Assembly (NCBI GenBank): GCA_030490835.1
Contig: CM059971.1
Coordinates: forward strand, 45,122,012-45,186,011
Direction of reading: 5' to 3'
Source of the DNA: Annona cherimola
Lineage: Eukaryota > Streptophyta > Magnoliopsida > Magnoliales > Annonaceae
DNA: 64,000 bases
Below are positions 41,667 to 53,432 of this stretch, piece after piece. How positions within the stretch are numbered: position 1 is the first letter of the stretch; the number at the start of each line of letters is the position of its first letter. A program made the translations under genes and the position numbers. The notes beneath the pieces were generated by a model, which worked only from the letters and a program-made list of their open reading frames with translations, ran no database searches and was not told the origin of the DNA.

Positions 41667-44600
41667 GATTTACTTGCTTTTTTTTTCAGACATGTTTTAA
41701 GGCAAAGGCAAATAATGAATGGTTCATGGATAGCGGTTGCTCAAGGCATATGACCGGTGAAAGAAGTTTGTTTCACAAACTCAAGCCTTGTAATGATGGA
41801 ATGGTTGCCTTTGGCAATAATGAAAAAGGTCAAATTAAAGGTAAAGGAAATATACATAGTATTTCAAATGCATGCATGGAAGATGTTTTGTTTGTTGAAG
41901 GACTCAAACACAATTTAATGAGCATTAGCCAATTATGTGATAAAGGATACAAAGTTGTGTTTGAATCATCTATATGTAATGTATTTGATGGAGAGCATAT
42001 CATGTTTAGTGGTAAAAGACATGGAAATGTATATTTGGTTTCACTTGATGAATTGAATGGTCAATGTCTAATGGCCATTGATAATGATCCATGGGTTTGG
42101 CATAAAAGGCTTAGACATATAAACATGGGAAACATAAAAACCCTATGGAAAAAGAGTTTGGTAGAAGGATTACCAAGATTGAAATATGACAAGGACAAGA
42201 TTTGTAAGGCATGTCAATTATCAAAACAACCCAAGATGCCTTTCTCTACCAAAAAGGAAATTTCCACCACCAAGCCACTTGAATTGCTACATACGGATCT
42301 ATACGGGCCATCCGACATTCTAACCATTGGTGGAAAGAAATATGTATTTGTCATAGTTGATGATTTTTCAAGATTCACATGGATAATTCTCTTAGCTAGT
42401 AAAGATGAAGCCTTCTCTATGTTTGCAACTTTTGTAAATTTGGTGCAAAATGAAAAACAAAGTACTATTGTGACCATAAGAAGCGATCATTGTGGCGAAT
42501 TCGAAAACAAACGATTCATGAAATTTTGCAATGAAAAAGGAATTCACCACACATTTTCTGCACCAAGAACTCCACAACAAAATGGAGTAGTAGAAAGGAA
42601 AAATAGAACTATACAAGAGATGGCTAGAACTATGCTAAATGAGAGCAATCTATCCAAGAAATTTTGGGGTGAAGCTGTAAGTACAGCTTGTCATGTATTG
42701 AATCGTGTCACCATTCGAGCAATCTTGAAAAAGACCCCATATGAACTATGGAAAGGAAGAAAACCAAATATTTCTTATTTTCATGCTTTTGGATGTACAT
42801 GTTATGTTTTGAACAATGGAAAAACTAACTTGGGAAAGTTAGATGCTAAAAGTGATGAGGCTATATTTCTTGGATATTCATCAAATAGCAAAGCATATAG
42901 AGTTTTCAATAAACGAAACCAAGTTGTTGAAGAATCCATACACGTTGTATTTGATGAAATTAACCAAACTCCGAGAAAGGAGGATGAACTAAGTGATGCA
43001 GATGAGACAAAAGGCAAAGAACAACCAAAGGAACTCGAGCTCAAGCCAGAAAATCTCATGGAGGAAGAGGTAAGTGAAGGTAATGATTCTTATAAACCTC
43101 CAACTGATTTAAAGTTCAAAAATGCCCATCCAATTGACCAAGTTATTGGAAATGTATATGAAGGAGTGAAAACTAGAAGATCAAAACAAAACGTTTATGG
43201 TCAATATGCCTTTGTATTTAAAATTGAACCAAATACCATTGAACAAGCTCTCAATGATGAAAATTGGGTTATTGCAATGCAAGAAGAGCTAAACCAATTC
43301 GAAAGGAACAATGTATGGCACTTAGTTCCTAGACCAAATAATCACACTATCATTGGTACCAAATGGGTATTTAGGAACAAATTAGATGAAAGCGGGCTTG
43401 TAATTAGAAACAAGGCCAGATTAGTAGCCAAAGGGTATTCTCAAGAAGAAGGAATCGATTTTGAAGAATCATATGCACCCGTGGCTAGATTAGAAGTCAT
43501 AAGTATTCTACTAGCATTCGCTTCTTATATGAATTTCAAATTGTTCCAAATGGATGTAAAAAGCGCATTTTTGAATGGCTATTTGAATGAAGAAGTATAT
43601 GTTGAACAACCCCCTAGTTTTGAAGAAATGAATCAATCAAAGTATGTTTATAAATTGACCAAAGCACTATATGGATTAAAGCAAGCTCCAAGAGCTTGGT
43701 ATGAAAGGTTGAACAAATTTTTGATTGATCATGAGTTTCTAAGAGGGAAAGTAGATACTACTTTGTTCATCAAATACAAAAACAAAGATATTTTAATTGT
43801 ACAGATTTATGTAGATGACATAATTTTCGGTGCTACTAATGAAAATCTTTGTCAAGAATTTTCTAAGATTATGCAGAGCGAATTCGAAATGAGCATGATG
43901 GGAGAATTAAATTTCTTCCTTGGACTGCAAATTAAGCAACAAAGTGAAGGGATATTCTTGAACCAGTCCAAGTACGTCAAGGAAATGCTCAAGAAATTTG
44001 GATTGCAGAATAGCAAAGGGGCAAACACTCCAATGAGCTCTACAATCAAGATCGACACAGATGAAAACGGTAAAAGTATCGATCAAAAGCTTTATAGAAG
44101 CATGATAGGATCCTTGTTATATTTAACTGCTTCTAGACCCGATATTCTATTTAGTGTTTGTATGTGCTCTAGATTTCAAGCATGCCCAAAAGAATCACAT
44201 CTCCTTGCTGTAAAAAGAATTTTTAAATATTTGATAAAAACTACCAATCTTGGACTATGGTATCCAAAGGGGTCAACCTTTGATCTAATCGGCTATTCGG
44301 ATGCAGATTTTGCCGGATATAAGGTAGATAGAAAAAGTATCAGTGGAACTTGTCAGTTTCTTGGACATATGTTAGTTTCATGGTATTCAAGAAAACAAAC
44401 AAGTGTTGCTCTATCTACTGCAGAAGCCGAATACATAGCCGCCGGTAGTTGTTGTGCCCAATTGCTTTGGATGAAACAACAATTGAAAGATTATGGCATT
44501 GATTATGTTGATATTCCTATTAGATGTGATAATACAAGTGAAATTTGTCTGACTAAAAATCCTGTACTGCATTCAAGAACCAAGCATATTGATGTGAGAC

Positions 44601-44752
44601 ACCATTTTATTCATGAACATGTTGAAAATCATGATGTATGCTTAGAATATGTGAAAACTGAGGACCAAATTGCTGATATCTTTACCAAACCATTAGCCAA
44701 AGAATCATTTTATAAAATTAGGAATGATATGGGTATGATAGAGCTAAATTAG
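41648..44752 (+). CDS. pol: SIRE pol polyprotein: protease, integrase, reverse transcriptase, RNase H (1034 aa)
   Basis: The frame opens at ATG 41648, overlapping gag by 19 bp in the -1 frame. Whether that ATG, a frameshift or splicing is used is unknown; CTTTTTTTTCAG at about 41678-41689 looks like a splice acceptor. Domains in order: retropepsin [13 protein letters not shown] (about residue 26); GAG-pre-integrase [12 protein letters not shown]; integrase core with [15 protein letters not shown] and VVERKNR carrying the D, D and E; RT with [32 protein letters not shown] and catalytic YVDDIIFG; RNase H with [17 protein letters not shown] and [11 protein letters not shown]. All catalytic residues are visible. 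One integrase change (HCGE where HGGE or HGTE is usual) is not in a catalytic position. No internal stops; likely functional. Confidence 0.95.
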   Translation: MGTKEIRFTCFFFQTCFKAKANNEWFMDSGCSRHMTGERSLFHKLKPCNDGMVAFGNNEKGQIKGKGNIHSISNACMEDVLFVEGLKHNLMSISQLCDKGYKVVFESSICNVFDGEHIMFSGKRHGNVYLVSLDELNGQCLMAIDNDPWVWHKRLRHINMGNIKTLWKKSLVEGLPRLKYDKDKICKACQLSKQPKMPFSTKKEISTTKPLELLHTDLYGPSDILTIGGKKYVFVIVDDFSRFTWIILLASKDEAFSMFATFVNLVQNEKQSTIVTIRSDHCGEFENKRFMKFCNEKGIHHTFSAPRTPQQNGVVERKNRTIQEMARTMLNESNLSKKFWGEAVSTACHVLNRVTIRAILKKTPYELWKGRKPNISYFHAFGCTCYVLNNGKTNLGKLDAKSDEAIFLGYSSNSKAYRVFNKRNQVVEESIHVVFDEINQTPRKEDELSDADETKGKEQPKELELKPENLMEEEVSEGNDSYKPPTDLKFKNAHPIDQVIGNVYEGVKTRRSKQNVYGQYAFVFKIEPNTIEQALNDENWVIAMQEELNQFERNNVWHLVPRPNNHTIIGTKWVFRNKLDESGLVIRNKARLVAKGYSQEEGIDFEESYAPVARLEVISILLAFASYMNFKLFQMDVKSAFLNGYLNEEVYVEQPPSFEEMNQSKYVYKLTKALYGLKQAPRAWYERLNKFLIDHEFLRGKVDTTLFIKYKNKDILIVQIYVDDIIFGATNENLCQEFSKIMQSEFEMSMMGELNFFLGLQIKQQSEGIFLNQSKYVKEMLKKFGLQNSKGANTPMSSTIKIDTDENGKSIDQKLYRSMIGSLLYLTASRPDILFSVCMCSRFQACPKESHLLAVKRIFKYLIKTTNLGLWYPKGSTFDLIGYSDADFAGYKVDRKSISGTCQFLGHMLVSWYSRKQTSVALSTAEAEYIAAGSCCAQLLWMKQQLKDYGIDYVDIPIRCDNTSEICLTKNPVLHSRTKHIDVRHHFIHEHVENHDVCLEYVKTEDQIADIFTKPLAKESFYKIRNDMGMIELN

Positions 44753-45221
44753 GGAAAATTAAATAAGAAAATTAAAATTGAAAAATGTCAAGTCGATGAG
44801 TCAAGTCGACTCCAAGGGCGTCAAGTCGACTCCACTTCAGAAGCGAAGTCGACTCCGCCAGAGTCGAAGTCGACTCCGCTCCCAGGCGAAGTCGACTCCG
44901 AGGGACCGAAGTCGACTTCGCCTAGGGCAAAGTTGACTCCGCGCGCGACGTTTCGCATTCGGCCGACTTTTTCTTCTTTTTCTTCTCTTCTCCTTCCTTT
45001 CTTCCTCATTTCACTCCAACCTCTCTATTTCCTTTCTTTCTCCCTCTCCGGCGACAGCTTTTTTCTCCGGCGATTTCTCCCTTGTCTCCGGCAAACCGCC
45101 ACACTCTCTCTCTCTCACTCCCTCTCTCACTCTCTCTCTCACTCTCACTCTCAAACTCTCTCTCACTGACATTCCTTCTCAGATTCCCAAAGCTCCAAAA
45201 TCCCTAAACTCCAAGCTCCAA
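44753..45221 (+). promoter_or_regulatory. Region upstream of the SIRE 3' ORF: GTCGAC repeats and CT-rich leader
   Basis: Six GTCGAC sites (44805, 44825, 44848, 44869, 44891, 44911) repeat the motif of the LTR U3. They are followed by a C/T-rich leader with (CT)n runs (45105-45170) and TTCTCAG at 45183, a possible splice acceptor, 39 bp before the ORF. I see no convincing TATA box. How the 3' ORF is expressed is unknown; own promoter or splicing are both possible. Confidence 0.45.
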
Positions 45222-46571
45222 ATGGCACCAAAGAAAGCCGTATCAAAACCATACCCCAAACGGGTTCCCACACAACCACAACCTTCATCTCACACAAAAG
45301 AAGTTCCTAGAAGAACTAGGACTCCATCAAAAAGAGCCAGAGAGGAACCATCAACTTCGACGGGTAAACGGGTTCGATTCCAAACCACTACTCAATCATC
45401 TGATCAAGCACCCAGGTCGGAAAGTCAACAACAAACCTCACAGAGCACACAATCTGGGACAAGCAAAAGGGGCACTGCAGCTGGGAAAGCCCAAGTATTG
45501 AAGATGCCCACTACCTACTTCAAAACTGAGCTCCAACATAGCCGTTTTTACAAAAAGTTCTACGAACGGAAGGTATTCATACCCAAGATTATAGATTTTA
45601 ATTTCTTGAAAGAATATGGATCCGACATAGAAGATCTATTGGATTTTCAAGGTTGGACAAATTTGCTAAAGGAAGACGAAAGGGTCTATCCAGATCTTAC
45701 TCGAATGTTTTATTATCTATGGGATGAAGAATACTATGGAACCTTCGTCAAAGGAGTAGAAATGGATCTTGGAATCGGGATAATTTCAGGTTCGACTGAT
45801 ATAATGAGTCATCTAGGACACATACTTGGAGTCCCGTATGAGGATGAGCCTATTCCAGAAGACCTCACTTTGGATCAAATGTATAATCAGCTCACCCGGA
45901 GCAACAAGTACCATCCGGGAATCAAATTCCTTCGGTACATGGATCTTTCACCCAGGCTACGAGTGCTCAGACTTCTCATTGCCCACTGCATCTATCCAAA
46001 GGGCGGTGGAAGAAACCAATTAAACCCACAAGAAGCAGGGATACTATGGAAAGTGGCCAACAGAGTCAAGGTGAGCTTACCAAAACTATTTCTTGAAGCG
46101 TTGGCATCTAGAAAGGATAACCCACGAGGAGTCCTCCCTTATGGCACGTGGATCACAAAGATTCTTGAATTCTTCAAAGTGGATATTGAAGGCGAGCCTT
46201 TCGAAGTGCTCAAATCCACAAATGCCATAAATAAAGCTCTAATCCAAAGAATGAAGATCAATCTGCTTGAACTAAGGCATGAAGCTTCAGAAGAAGAGCA
46301 AGAAGACAATGCACAAGCTGAGGGGGAGCAACCTCCCGCGGCACCACCTGCTCAAGAGGAGCCAGCATCTCCCATATCGCACGGATCCTATTCTCCACAA
46401 GGATCTGCTGCACGGGAATGGGTGCCTCCAATCTCATCTGAGGAGGTCACTCTAAAAGTTTTGAAAGATGAAATCGTTGTCGTCCGTGAAGAAATGGGTC
46501 ACCAAGAAGACCGGCTGACGAGTCTTGTGACCGAAGTGTTGGCAGCAATCAGTAATATGAATTCCCGATAA
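45222..46571 (+). CDS. SIRE additional 3' ORF (env-like position; putative plant transposon protein domain), 449 aa
   Basis: It starts MAPKKAVSKPYPKRV with a basic, serine/threonine-rich N-terminus of about 90 residues. The central region has FYERKVFIPKIIDFNFLKEY, LLDFQGWTNLLK and LTRMFYYLWDEEYYGTFVKG, which resembles the putative plant transposon protein domain also present in the Athila 3' ORFs here. The C-terminus is acidic and proline-rich, then coiled-coil-like (LKDEIVVVREEMGHQEDRLT). SIRE ORFs at this site have been called env-like, but I see no signal peptide or transmembrane segment. The TAA at 46569-46571 is followed in frame by 81 more open codons (RIDRELRTIRYHLA...), so it may be a nonsense mutation in a longer protein. 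Function unknown. Confidence 0.8.
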   Translation: MAPKKAVSKPYPKRVPTQPQPSSHTKEVPRRTRTPSKRAREEPSTSTGKRVRFQTTTQSSDQAPRSESQQQTSQSTQSGTSKRGTAAGKAQVLKMPTTYFKTELQHSRFYKKFYERKVFIPKIIDFNFLKEYGSDIEDLLDFQGWTNLLKEDERVYPDLTRMFYYLWDEEYYGTFVKGVEMDLGIGIISGSTDIMSHLGHILGVPYEDEPIPEDLTLDQMYNQLTRSNKYHPGIKFLRYMDLSPRLRVLRLLIAHCIYPKGGGRNQLNPQEAGILWKVANRVKVSLPKLFLEALASRKDNPRGVLPYGTWITKILEFFKVDIEGEPFEVLKSTNAINKALIQRMKINLLELRHEASEEEQEDNAQAEGEQPPAAPPAQEEPASPISHGSYSPQGSAAREWVPPISSEEVTLKVLKDEIVVVREEMGHQEDRLTSLVTEVLAAISNMNSR

Positions 46572-47145
46572 GATCGAATCGATCGAGAATTGCGTACCAT
46601 CCGATATCATCTCGCCTCCGGCCATCACAAGAAACGACCCATGCCTAAACTTGATCCCTTCGAATCGGGATCAGTTCATCGCGAGCCTTCTCCTGCACCC
46701 GTTTCATCCTACTACTCATCCGCCCATGTCCGTCCCATCAAACCAACTCAATCTATCTATCCCATTTCCCAATTTCAATTTACCAAGTCTTTGGTAATTG
46801 AAAATTTTTTTGAGTGATTGACAAAAAGGGGGAGAAAAGATAGGTTTGAGCGTTTTCTTTTTGGGTTGGGTAATTTGTATAGGTTTCATTTTTGTTTTAC
46901 ATTGTATTTTGAAACTTGATACATATATGAAAGTTGTGTTATGATTGCAATGATTAATATGCTTGAATGATATGAATGATATGAAAGTAATGCTCTGAAT
47001 ATATTTTTTCTATGATAATGGTTTGAAAAGCTCTGAACTATATGTTTGAAAGTACCTAGGACAATGCTTTGTTTTTCAAAAATTATATATGAACATGATT
47101 AATGTTTTGAAAGGTATCAACTCAAATGTAGTTTTGTCAATCATC
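46572..47145 (+). other. SIRE 3' untranslated region
   Basis: The first 246 bp stay open in the frame of the 3' ORF up to a stop at 46815-46817. The rest is AT-rich with no gene. A GGGGGAGAAAAGA purine stretch at about 46829-46841 resembles the polypurine tract and could be a second priming site. Confidence 0.6.
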
Positions 47146-47158
47146 AAAAAGGGGGAGA
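47146..47158 (+). other. Polypurine tract of the SIRE element
   Basis: AAAAAGGGGGAGA directly before the 3' LTR (start 47160). Confidence 0.93.
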
Positions 47159-47159
47159 T

Positions 47160-48768
47160 TGTTGGAAACAATGTTCCAAACAAAACAAATTGACCAAAGC
47201 ATAAGTTTTGATGATTAAACAAAGACTAATTTGAGTATATAAAGTGTACTAATGAGTTTGCCAAGTGTTTAAGGAAAAAAAAGAAGTCAAGTCGATTACC
47301 AAGTCGACTTGGACTTCGACTTGGGGTGAAGTCGATGCCTAAGTCGACTTCACAAGCGACTTCAAATGGCAAAAGGTGGATAGCATTGAAAATAGAAAAC
47401 AAGCAAATGAAGTCGCAGGCCAAGTCGACTCCAGGTGCGACTTAGGAAACCAAGTCGCAGACGAAGTCGACTCCAGCATCAACTTCAGGCATCCAGAGTT
47501 GAAAAGTGGAAACGAACATGACGAAGTCGCAGGCGAAGTCGACTCCAGGTGCGACTTGGGCGAAGTCGCAGACGAGGTCGACTCCAACTTCGACTTGAGG
47601 AGTTCAGACTTGAAGATTGAAGTTTCAAGCTTATTTCAAGAATCCATTTGGAATTTATCAAATCCAAATAGGATGCAAAGTTCATTCTCAAAAAGCAACT
47701 AAAGTTTCTTGAAGATCAAAAGCTAAGATTCATATTCAAAGTTCAAATCAAGTCTATCAAGTCCAAAGCTAATCTTCAAGCTTATTCCAAATGAAGCAAT
47801 ACCCAAGTCATGAAGACCAATTTTATAAAGTTTAAGACAGTTCAAGAGGATCAAGGTGTTTTTGCAAAAGACCAAGCCAAAGTCGCAACCCAAGTCGACT
47901 CCAGGATCGACTTGAGTTGAAGACTGAAGGCCAAGTTGACCCAGACTCGGACTTGGAAATCTGAAGAATTGGAGTCGCACACGAGGTCGACTCCAGGTGC
48001 GACTTGGAAGCCAAGTCGCAGGCCAAGTCGACTCCACATGCGACTTGGGTCACAACGGTCGGAATTTATTTGAACGTTGGCGCATTAAATGCGCGCCACC
48101 TACCCTCTAACGTTCGGATTCCCTCCAAAATTATAAATAGCATTCAAGATGGACGAGGGAAGTAGCTGAAATTATTAAGTGTGCTTAACTACTACATTCA
48201 AGAGCTCAAAAGAGATCAAGCCACTCAAAGAAGAAGAACTCTATTTCAAACTGCAAGAGCTTCATTTCAGAATCTTCAAAGTCAACTCTTCAAGTTCTTC
48301 TCTGCGCCTAATTGTTGCTACACATCTGTAAAGTGTAGATTTCTTTGTTGTTTCATTTATTTGTGATTGAACTTGATCTAGTTTGAGGAACTAGGATCAA
48401 GTGTATGCTAAGTAAGTGTGATTGGAGTGAGACTCATCACCTACTTGAGCAGTGTGTTATACGCCCCCTAGAGCTAGAATCTAGAAGAGAGCAGTGGTTC
48501 TAATTGTATTGAGAGAATACAATAGTGGAACCCAAGTCACAAGGAGTGTGAGCTTGGAAGAGTGGAGTAGGGAGGTTGCCCGAACCACTATAAAAATCTT
48601 GTGTGTTTGATTTATTTATCTGCTCTCTACATTATATTGCTTTCCAATTCGTTTCTTCATTAAGGGGATTGGATTAATCCGGGGTTAAGTTTTTGTTTAA
48701 GTTATAAATTTTTAAATACCCAATTCACCCCTCCCCTCTTGGGTTTTGCCATTAACTCGGGACCAACA
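47160..48768 (+). repeat. 3' LTR of the SIRE element (1609 bp)
   Basis: Same length as the 5' LTR. The nine differences I counted are single-base substitutions with no indel. The TATA box is at 48131-48140. It ends CCAACA, followed by the ACTTC target duplication. Confidence 0.96.
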
Positions 48769-48773
48769 ACTTC
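48769..48773. other. Target site duplication of the SIRE element, right
   Basis: ACTTC, matching 38202-38206. Confidence 0.95.
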
Positions 48774-51700
48774 AATTGATCATAACTTGAGCTAGAAAAG
48801 TTGGATTGAGGTGAAATTTGAAATGGACGGTTAAAATTATGAGATCAAGGTTATGAAATGATTTGATTAAGATAATGATGATGGGATTAGGCTTGCACAA
48901 AATTGGGATCAACACTTTTGACTTTTTGCACCAAAAAGTGATTAGCATTTATGTTAAAGATAAATAAAATAATCAAATGAATAAAGACGAAATTGAGGTG
49001 TCAAAAGGAGGTCAATTGCAGGGTATTTTATGAATTATTAAAAATGGGAAAATCTCTGCAATTATCTCATGAAAAAATGTTAAATTAAAGGGCTAATAGA
49101 CTAGCTTAGGAGAGAGAAGCATGAATGGCATGCATGGACGTCCAAACAACATCCAATTTGGATTTTTGTGAAAAAAAATTTCACATGAAATATATACCAA
49201 AGTCAACTATGGATTAAGATGAATAAATTTGCATTTAATTAGGGTGGAAATTCGTAGTTAAAAGCATCAAATCCAGGCCATTGAGATATGTTCAATAAAT
49301 GGACATCAACATGTAGCAGCGGAGATGTGGACTGTTATGACAACTTTTTGGATTTTTTGTGATTTTTTAATTATGCTAAATTGACCCCTAATTAAGCTAA
49401 AATACTAGGTGATTAAATGACCATCAAATTAATGCTGCAAAATGGTGGAAAAAATGCAAAAAGGGCAGCTGAAAAGGGGCGTTGAAAATGGACAGCAACA
49501 TGAGCTTCAAAATGGACTGTCCAAAGGGATAATTATTTGATTTTTTAAATTTTTTTAAAAATGATAAATATGTACCTAAATAGTATACATATTAGGGTAC
49601 ATAAATAACCATTAAAAAAGGATAAAAATTCATTGAAAAAAATGGAAAAGCAGCAGCTGAATGGGACATGATCAGTGGACAGCTTGGTGATTAGTTACTG
49701 ATATGGATAATTGATAAATATTTACTTAGGTAAAATATAATTTAAATGGACAAAATTTTTCCATGTCAGCAAGAGGAATTAATATATATTAAAATAACCT
49801 CAAAACATGAGCAAAATGGGGCCCACAAGTTGGAAATTCCAGCCATCTCTTAAAGTGGACGTCCATATGCACATGTGTTTTGGGAGTTAGAAAAATTCAA
49901 GGAGCTTAAGCCCCATTCCAGCAGCCTTGTGCACGTCCATATTCAGCAAGGGGAAGGCCAAGAAAAAGGAGAGAAAAAGGGAAAGAAAAAGAGAAAACAA
50001 GCCAAGGAAATTAGCTAAAGAAGTTGAACTTAAGTGTTACTCAATTCAAGTAAGTATACTTCATGCTTTGGGTTCTTTAATCCTAAGTTTTTCACCTCAA
50101 ATTATGGGTCATGAATTGGATCCATAATGAATCCTTGAAGAATGATTCATGATGCCCTTGATTTGGGTATTGGATGAGAATTGAATGGAAAGAATGAATC
50201 AAGGATTCAAGAAGACTAAATGGAAGTATAGGGTTGATTATGAGTGAAATACCTCTCTTGAATTTTCTTAAATTCACAAAAAAAGTTGTTGTTTGTATTG
50301 GATATCATGATTGGATTATGAATCATTATTTAATGGATTATATATGTTGGGTATAACAATTAAGAACAAATGATTAAGGATTTTTGCATATCTATTGAAA
50401 TTAGATGCAAATATGGGAGCAAAACCTAGAAGAAATGAGATAGAAATCCAAAATATGAACGAAATAGTAAATGAACGATTTTTAGAATAAAATGTTTTTT
50501 GAGAACTTATGATAGGGTTATTAAGGAATTATTAAAGTTTCAGCTCAAAAGTGTAAGTATGTTAGAAATTAAAAATCTGAGAAAATCGACCTGAACAGAG
50601 TTGAAAGGGTGTCAGGATCAGCTGCACCAAATGATTTTTAATAATTTTTACACAAGTTATTTAAAATTTAAATTTTTTATGATGTGTAAGACATCATTTT
50701 TAACACTCAAGAAAAATAAAAATTGGTTTTTGAAAGGTATATATATACCTAATAATTAACGTGATTTGAGCTATCTGAAAATTGATGCTTCTGTCCAGCA
50801 GAGTAAAAATACCAAAATAAATATAAAAACTTCATATGTTGTGCTGAAAATATTTATTTTGATTATATAATTCAGTTATTAAGGTATGATAGAAATTTTA
50901 GATTTAAATTCCTCAATTTGATTATGATTCAAAAATTAGAGAGATCAGTGCGTCTGATTTCAGCATTATGGACAGATTGAGGAGTAAATCAAAGTAAATT
51001 TTAAATTCCAGATTTTTTGGATAGAATTTAAATTAAAATGGGATATAAACAAGTATCATAAGTGACTATGAGGATTTAACCTATTAGAGGTGGGTTTTAG
51101 AAGGGATGGAACTTAGGGTTACATATATAAACCAATTTTCATGTGTTTTATGGTTTGTATAAAACATTAATTATGCTAATGAGTTTATGGATGCTTTAGA
51201 GTGTAAAATACTCTAAGTTAATGATGCATGGGACATTCAACATAGGGTGGAAAGGATTAGCAAAAACCTGATTTTTTGTGGACCCATGATGTGAACGTCT
51301 AAAGGGGGGGCCAAGATGTGCATGTACAGCCGACTTGGAATTCAAGTGGGTTATGATTATTTATGAAAATGGATTGTAAAACTAAAGTTGAATGCAAGTA
51401 AATGAAATTTATATGAATGCTATGTCATTCTTACATGTATAGGCAAAGACAAAGAAAAGGTAGATCCAGAAAGCTCACGTGACCAAGGTAAGCAAGCAAA
51501 ATCTTCTAAATGAGTTCAATTCTTTATAGATTTTTTAAGGATGGTCATTCCTTGTCTATATGTGTATTGAAATGCTATTTCTATTGAAATAAATGATTGC
51601 TTACTGTTACTCAAGTATTGATGAAATATGATGATGTATGGATTTGAAACGATGTTTTCATTGAAATGATGTTTAAAAAGGGATGGTGCAAAAAATTCTC

Positions 51701-52560
51701 TACATGAGAATGACAAGTTCCAAGTGTAAGAGTTATATAATGCCGAGGTAACTAAAAGTCATACATGGAATGGAAATAAAGTAGGCTAGTCGAGGTAGTA
51801 AGTGAACAATCAGTCCTCCTTGACGTTGCCAAGTCGGAAGGTCCAGCGCCAAAGATGGAAAGGATCATGTCATGAAAGAATGTTCCCCGTGCTAGCGTAC
51901 CGTCACATGAAAGATAATGTCATGAATGAAAATGATGAATTTGCACATCTCATGTTTATGAAATGTCTATGAAAGTTTTATGAAAAGATTTCTGCTCCGC
52001 AGGTAGTTGATCACTTGTTAAGTGTCTCTACTGAATAGAGAGAAATGCTTTTAAACAAGGTTGCCTTCAATATGTATTGCCTGAAAATATATAACTTGCT
52101 TATTGAGTTTACAACTCACGTATTGTTTCCAAACCCATAGACAGGTGAAGAAATGAGAAGAACAAGGAGCAAAAATTTGGGCAAGGAAGAATGAAAGAAA
52201 CTTGATGATTTATTTTAAGTGATACTTACGGTGATGGAATGTAATTTGACTTGATATTTTATGATCATATGTGATCTATGATATGCCTTGTATTTTATAT
52301 ACATGTGACAATGGATGATGAGCATGTTATGAATTTTTATGATTTATCTGATATGAAATGTGTTTATCTGGGCAAAGATAGCCTGAATGGGCATTTGATG
52401 AAAATATTATGAAATCAATTTGTAAGGAACTATAATTAATTGGATAAATATCCGTTAAATCCCACCATGTGACAGGGCAACAATCCTGATCATGTTCACC
52501 AATCAATAACAATCCCGAGGTAAGGCTTAGGATGTGACGCTCGGGTTGAGGGCGCCACAT
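48774..52560 (+). repeat. Family X, copy 3, right part
   Basis: It continues copy 3 after the SIRE element (AATTGATCATAACTTGAGCTAG matches copy 2 near 34327-34380 loosely). It has a purine-rich leader (49950-50010), a donor-like CAAGTAAGTA at 50048-50057, the exon-like block at 51443-51487, the acceptor-like ATAGACAG ending 52144, and the terminus GGTTGAGGGCGCCACA. There is no long coding frame. Dispersed CCATGTCAG and GGACGTCC words recur between copies. Confidence 0.65.
51443..51487 (+). other. Conserved exon-like block of family X (copy 3)
   Basis: 45 bp bounded by TTACATGTATAG and GTAAGCAAGCAAAA. It begins GCAAAGACAAAGAAAA, as in copy 2 with few changes. Confidence 0.5.
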
Positions 52561-53089
52561 GTGGGTATGTCATGAAAGCCTGAGCCTTATACCCATCACG
52601 GGTACATCGTGAATAATGCAATGTGTTATCATAATCGTGAACATCATAGGATGAAAGCTAGCTAGGCGACCATCCGTCTCTGTCTTCTCCCATCTCAGGG
52701 AGGACACCGCTAGCCTTGGGCCTATCCTACTGACTTGGTCACACCGAAGGGGGACAATCGGTCCGTTTATACCTTTGAGGTGGACCTAATGCTTTGTGCA
52801 CATGAACTTATCATAAACATGATCTTTAACATGCTAGCATGAATTTTCATACATAAACTCTTGAATCATCATTTTTCATCAACATTTGCTAAAGCATTGT
52901 GTAAATCATTTATCACAAGTTAAAACAACATTTCAACACCTATTGCGATAAAGAATGACCATCCTTAAATAGCCTAAAAATAATTTCAATAATCATTTGC
53001 TAAATAATTCAAAGAATTTAGAATATCATTAGCAAACATTTATCATAATTTGGGAAAGCAAAGATCCTTTAGAAAATTGCTTGCTTACC

Positions 53090-53133
53090 TGTGTCACGTT
53101 AGGTTTCCGAGTCAACTTTCTCTTTGGCTTTGC
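53090..53133 (-). other. Conserved exon-like block of family X (copy 4)
   Basis: On the minus strand, 44 bp between TATGTGTATAG and GTAAGCAAGCAATT, starting GCAAAGCCAAAGAGAAAG. Confidence 0.5.
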
Positions 53134-53427
53134 CTATACACATAAGAATGATATTGCATTCATATACTTCTCATTTTCTTGATACAACTTAGTTTCTTAA
53201 CCCATATATCATTAACATACATAACCCACTTGAATTTCAAGTCGGGTATCATACATAGCACGTACTTGTGCGTCATACCATTCATTCATTCCATACCATG
53301 TTCTATACCTGCATGTACGATAAATATTCATACACATAACAATCATTCATTAATTCATCATATGGAGGTTCATTAGCTCCCATTCATCCTTTTTCACATT
53401 TCATACGTGAGTACTCATTTTAGGGAC

Positions 53428-53432
53428 ATATC
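53428..53432. other. Target site duplication of Athila copy b, left
   Basis: ATATC, repeated at 62573-62577. Confidence 0.93.

Larger units (their letters stand above)
38207..48768 (+). mobile_element. Complete SIRE-lineage Ty1/copia retrotransposon (10.56 kb)
   Basis: It has two 1609-bp LTRs (TGTTGGAAAC...GGGACCAACA), the ACTTC target duplication, an initiator-Met primer site, uninterrupted gag and pol, an additional 3' ORF and a polypurine tract. By eye the LTRs differ at 9 positions (0.56%). With 1.3e-8 substitutions per site per year, a rate often used for grasses, this gives roughly 0.2 million years; slower rates give more. The long region between pol and 3' LTR with an extra ORF fits the SIRE (Maximus) lineage. 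Confidence 0.95.
52561..53432 (-). repeat. Family X, copy 4, inverted, left part
   Basis: It joins the end of copy 3 head to head at CCACATGTGG. The reverse of the conserved GC-rich block is at 52660-52790 and the exon-like block at 53090-53133. The last several hundred bases of the usual X terminus are missing. Interrupted at 53432 by Athila copy b, it resumes at 62578. Confidence 0.7.

Noticed and set aside
45222..46571. Calling the SIRE 3' ORF a true envelope protein
   Set aside because: No signal peptide, transmembrane helix or cleavage site is visible; the central region fits the putative plant transposon protein family instead.
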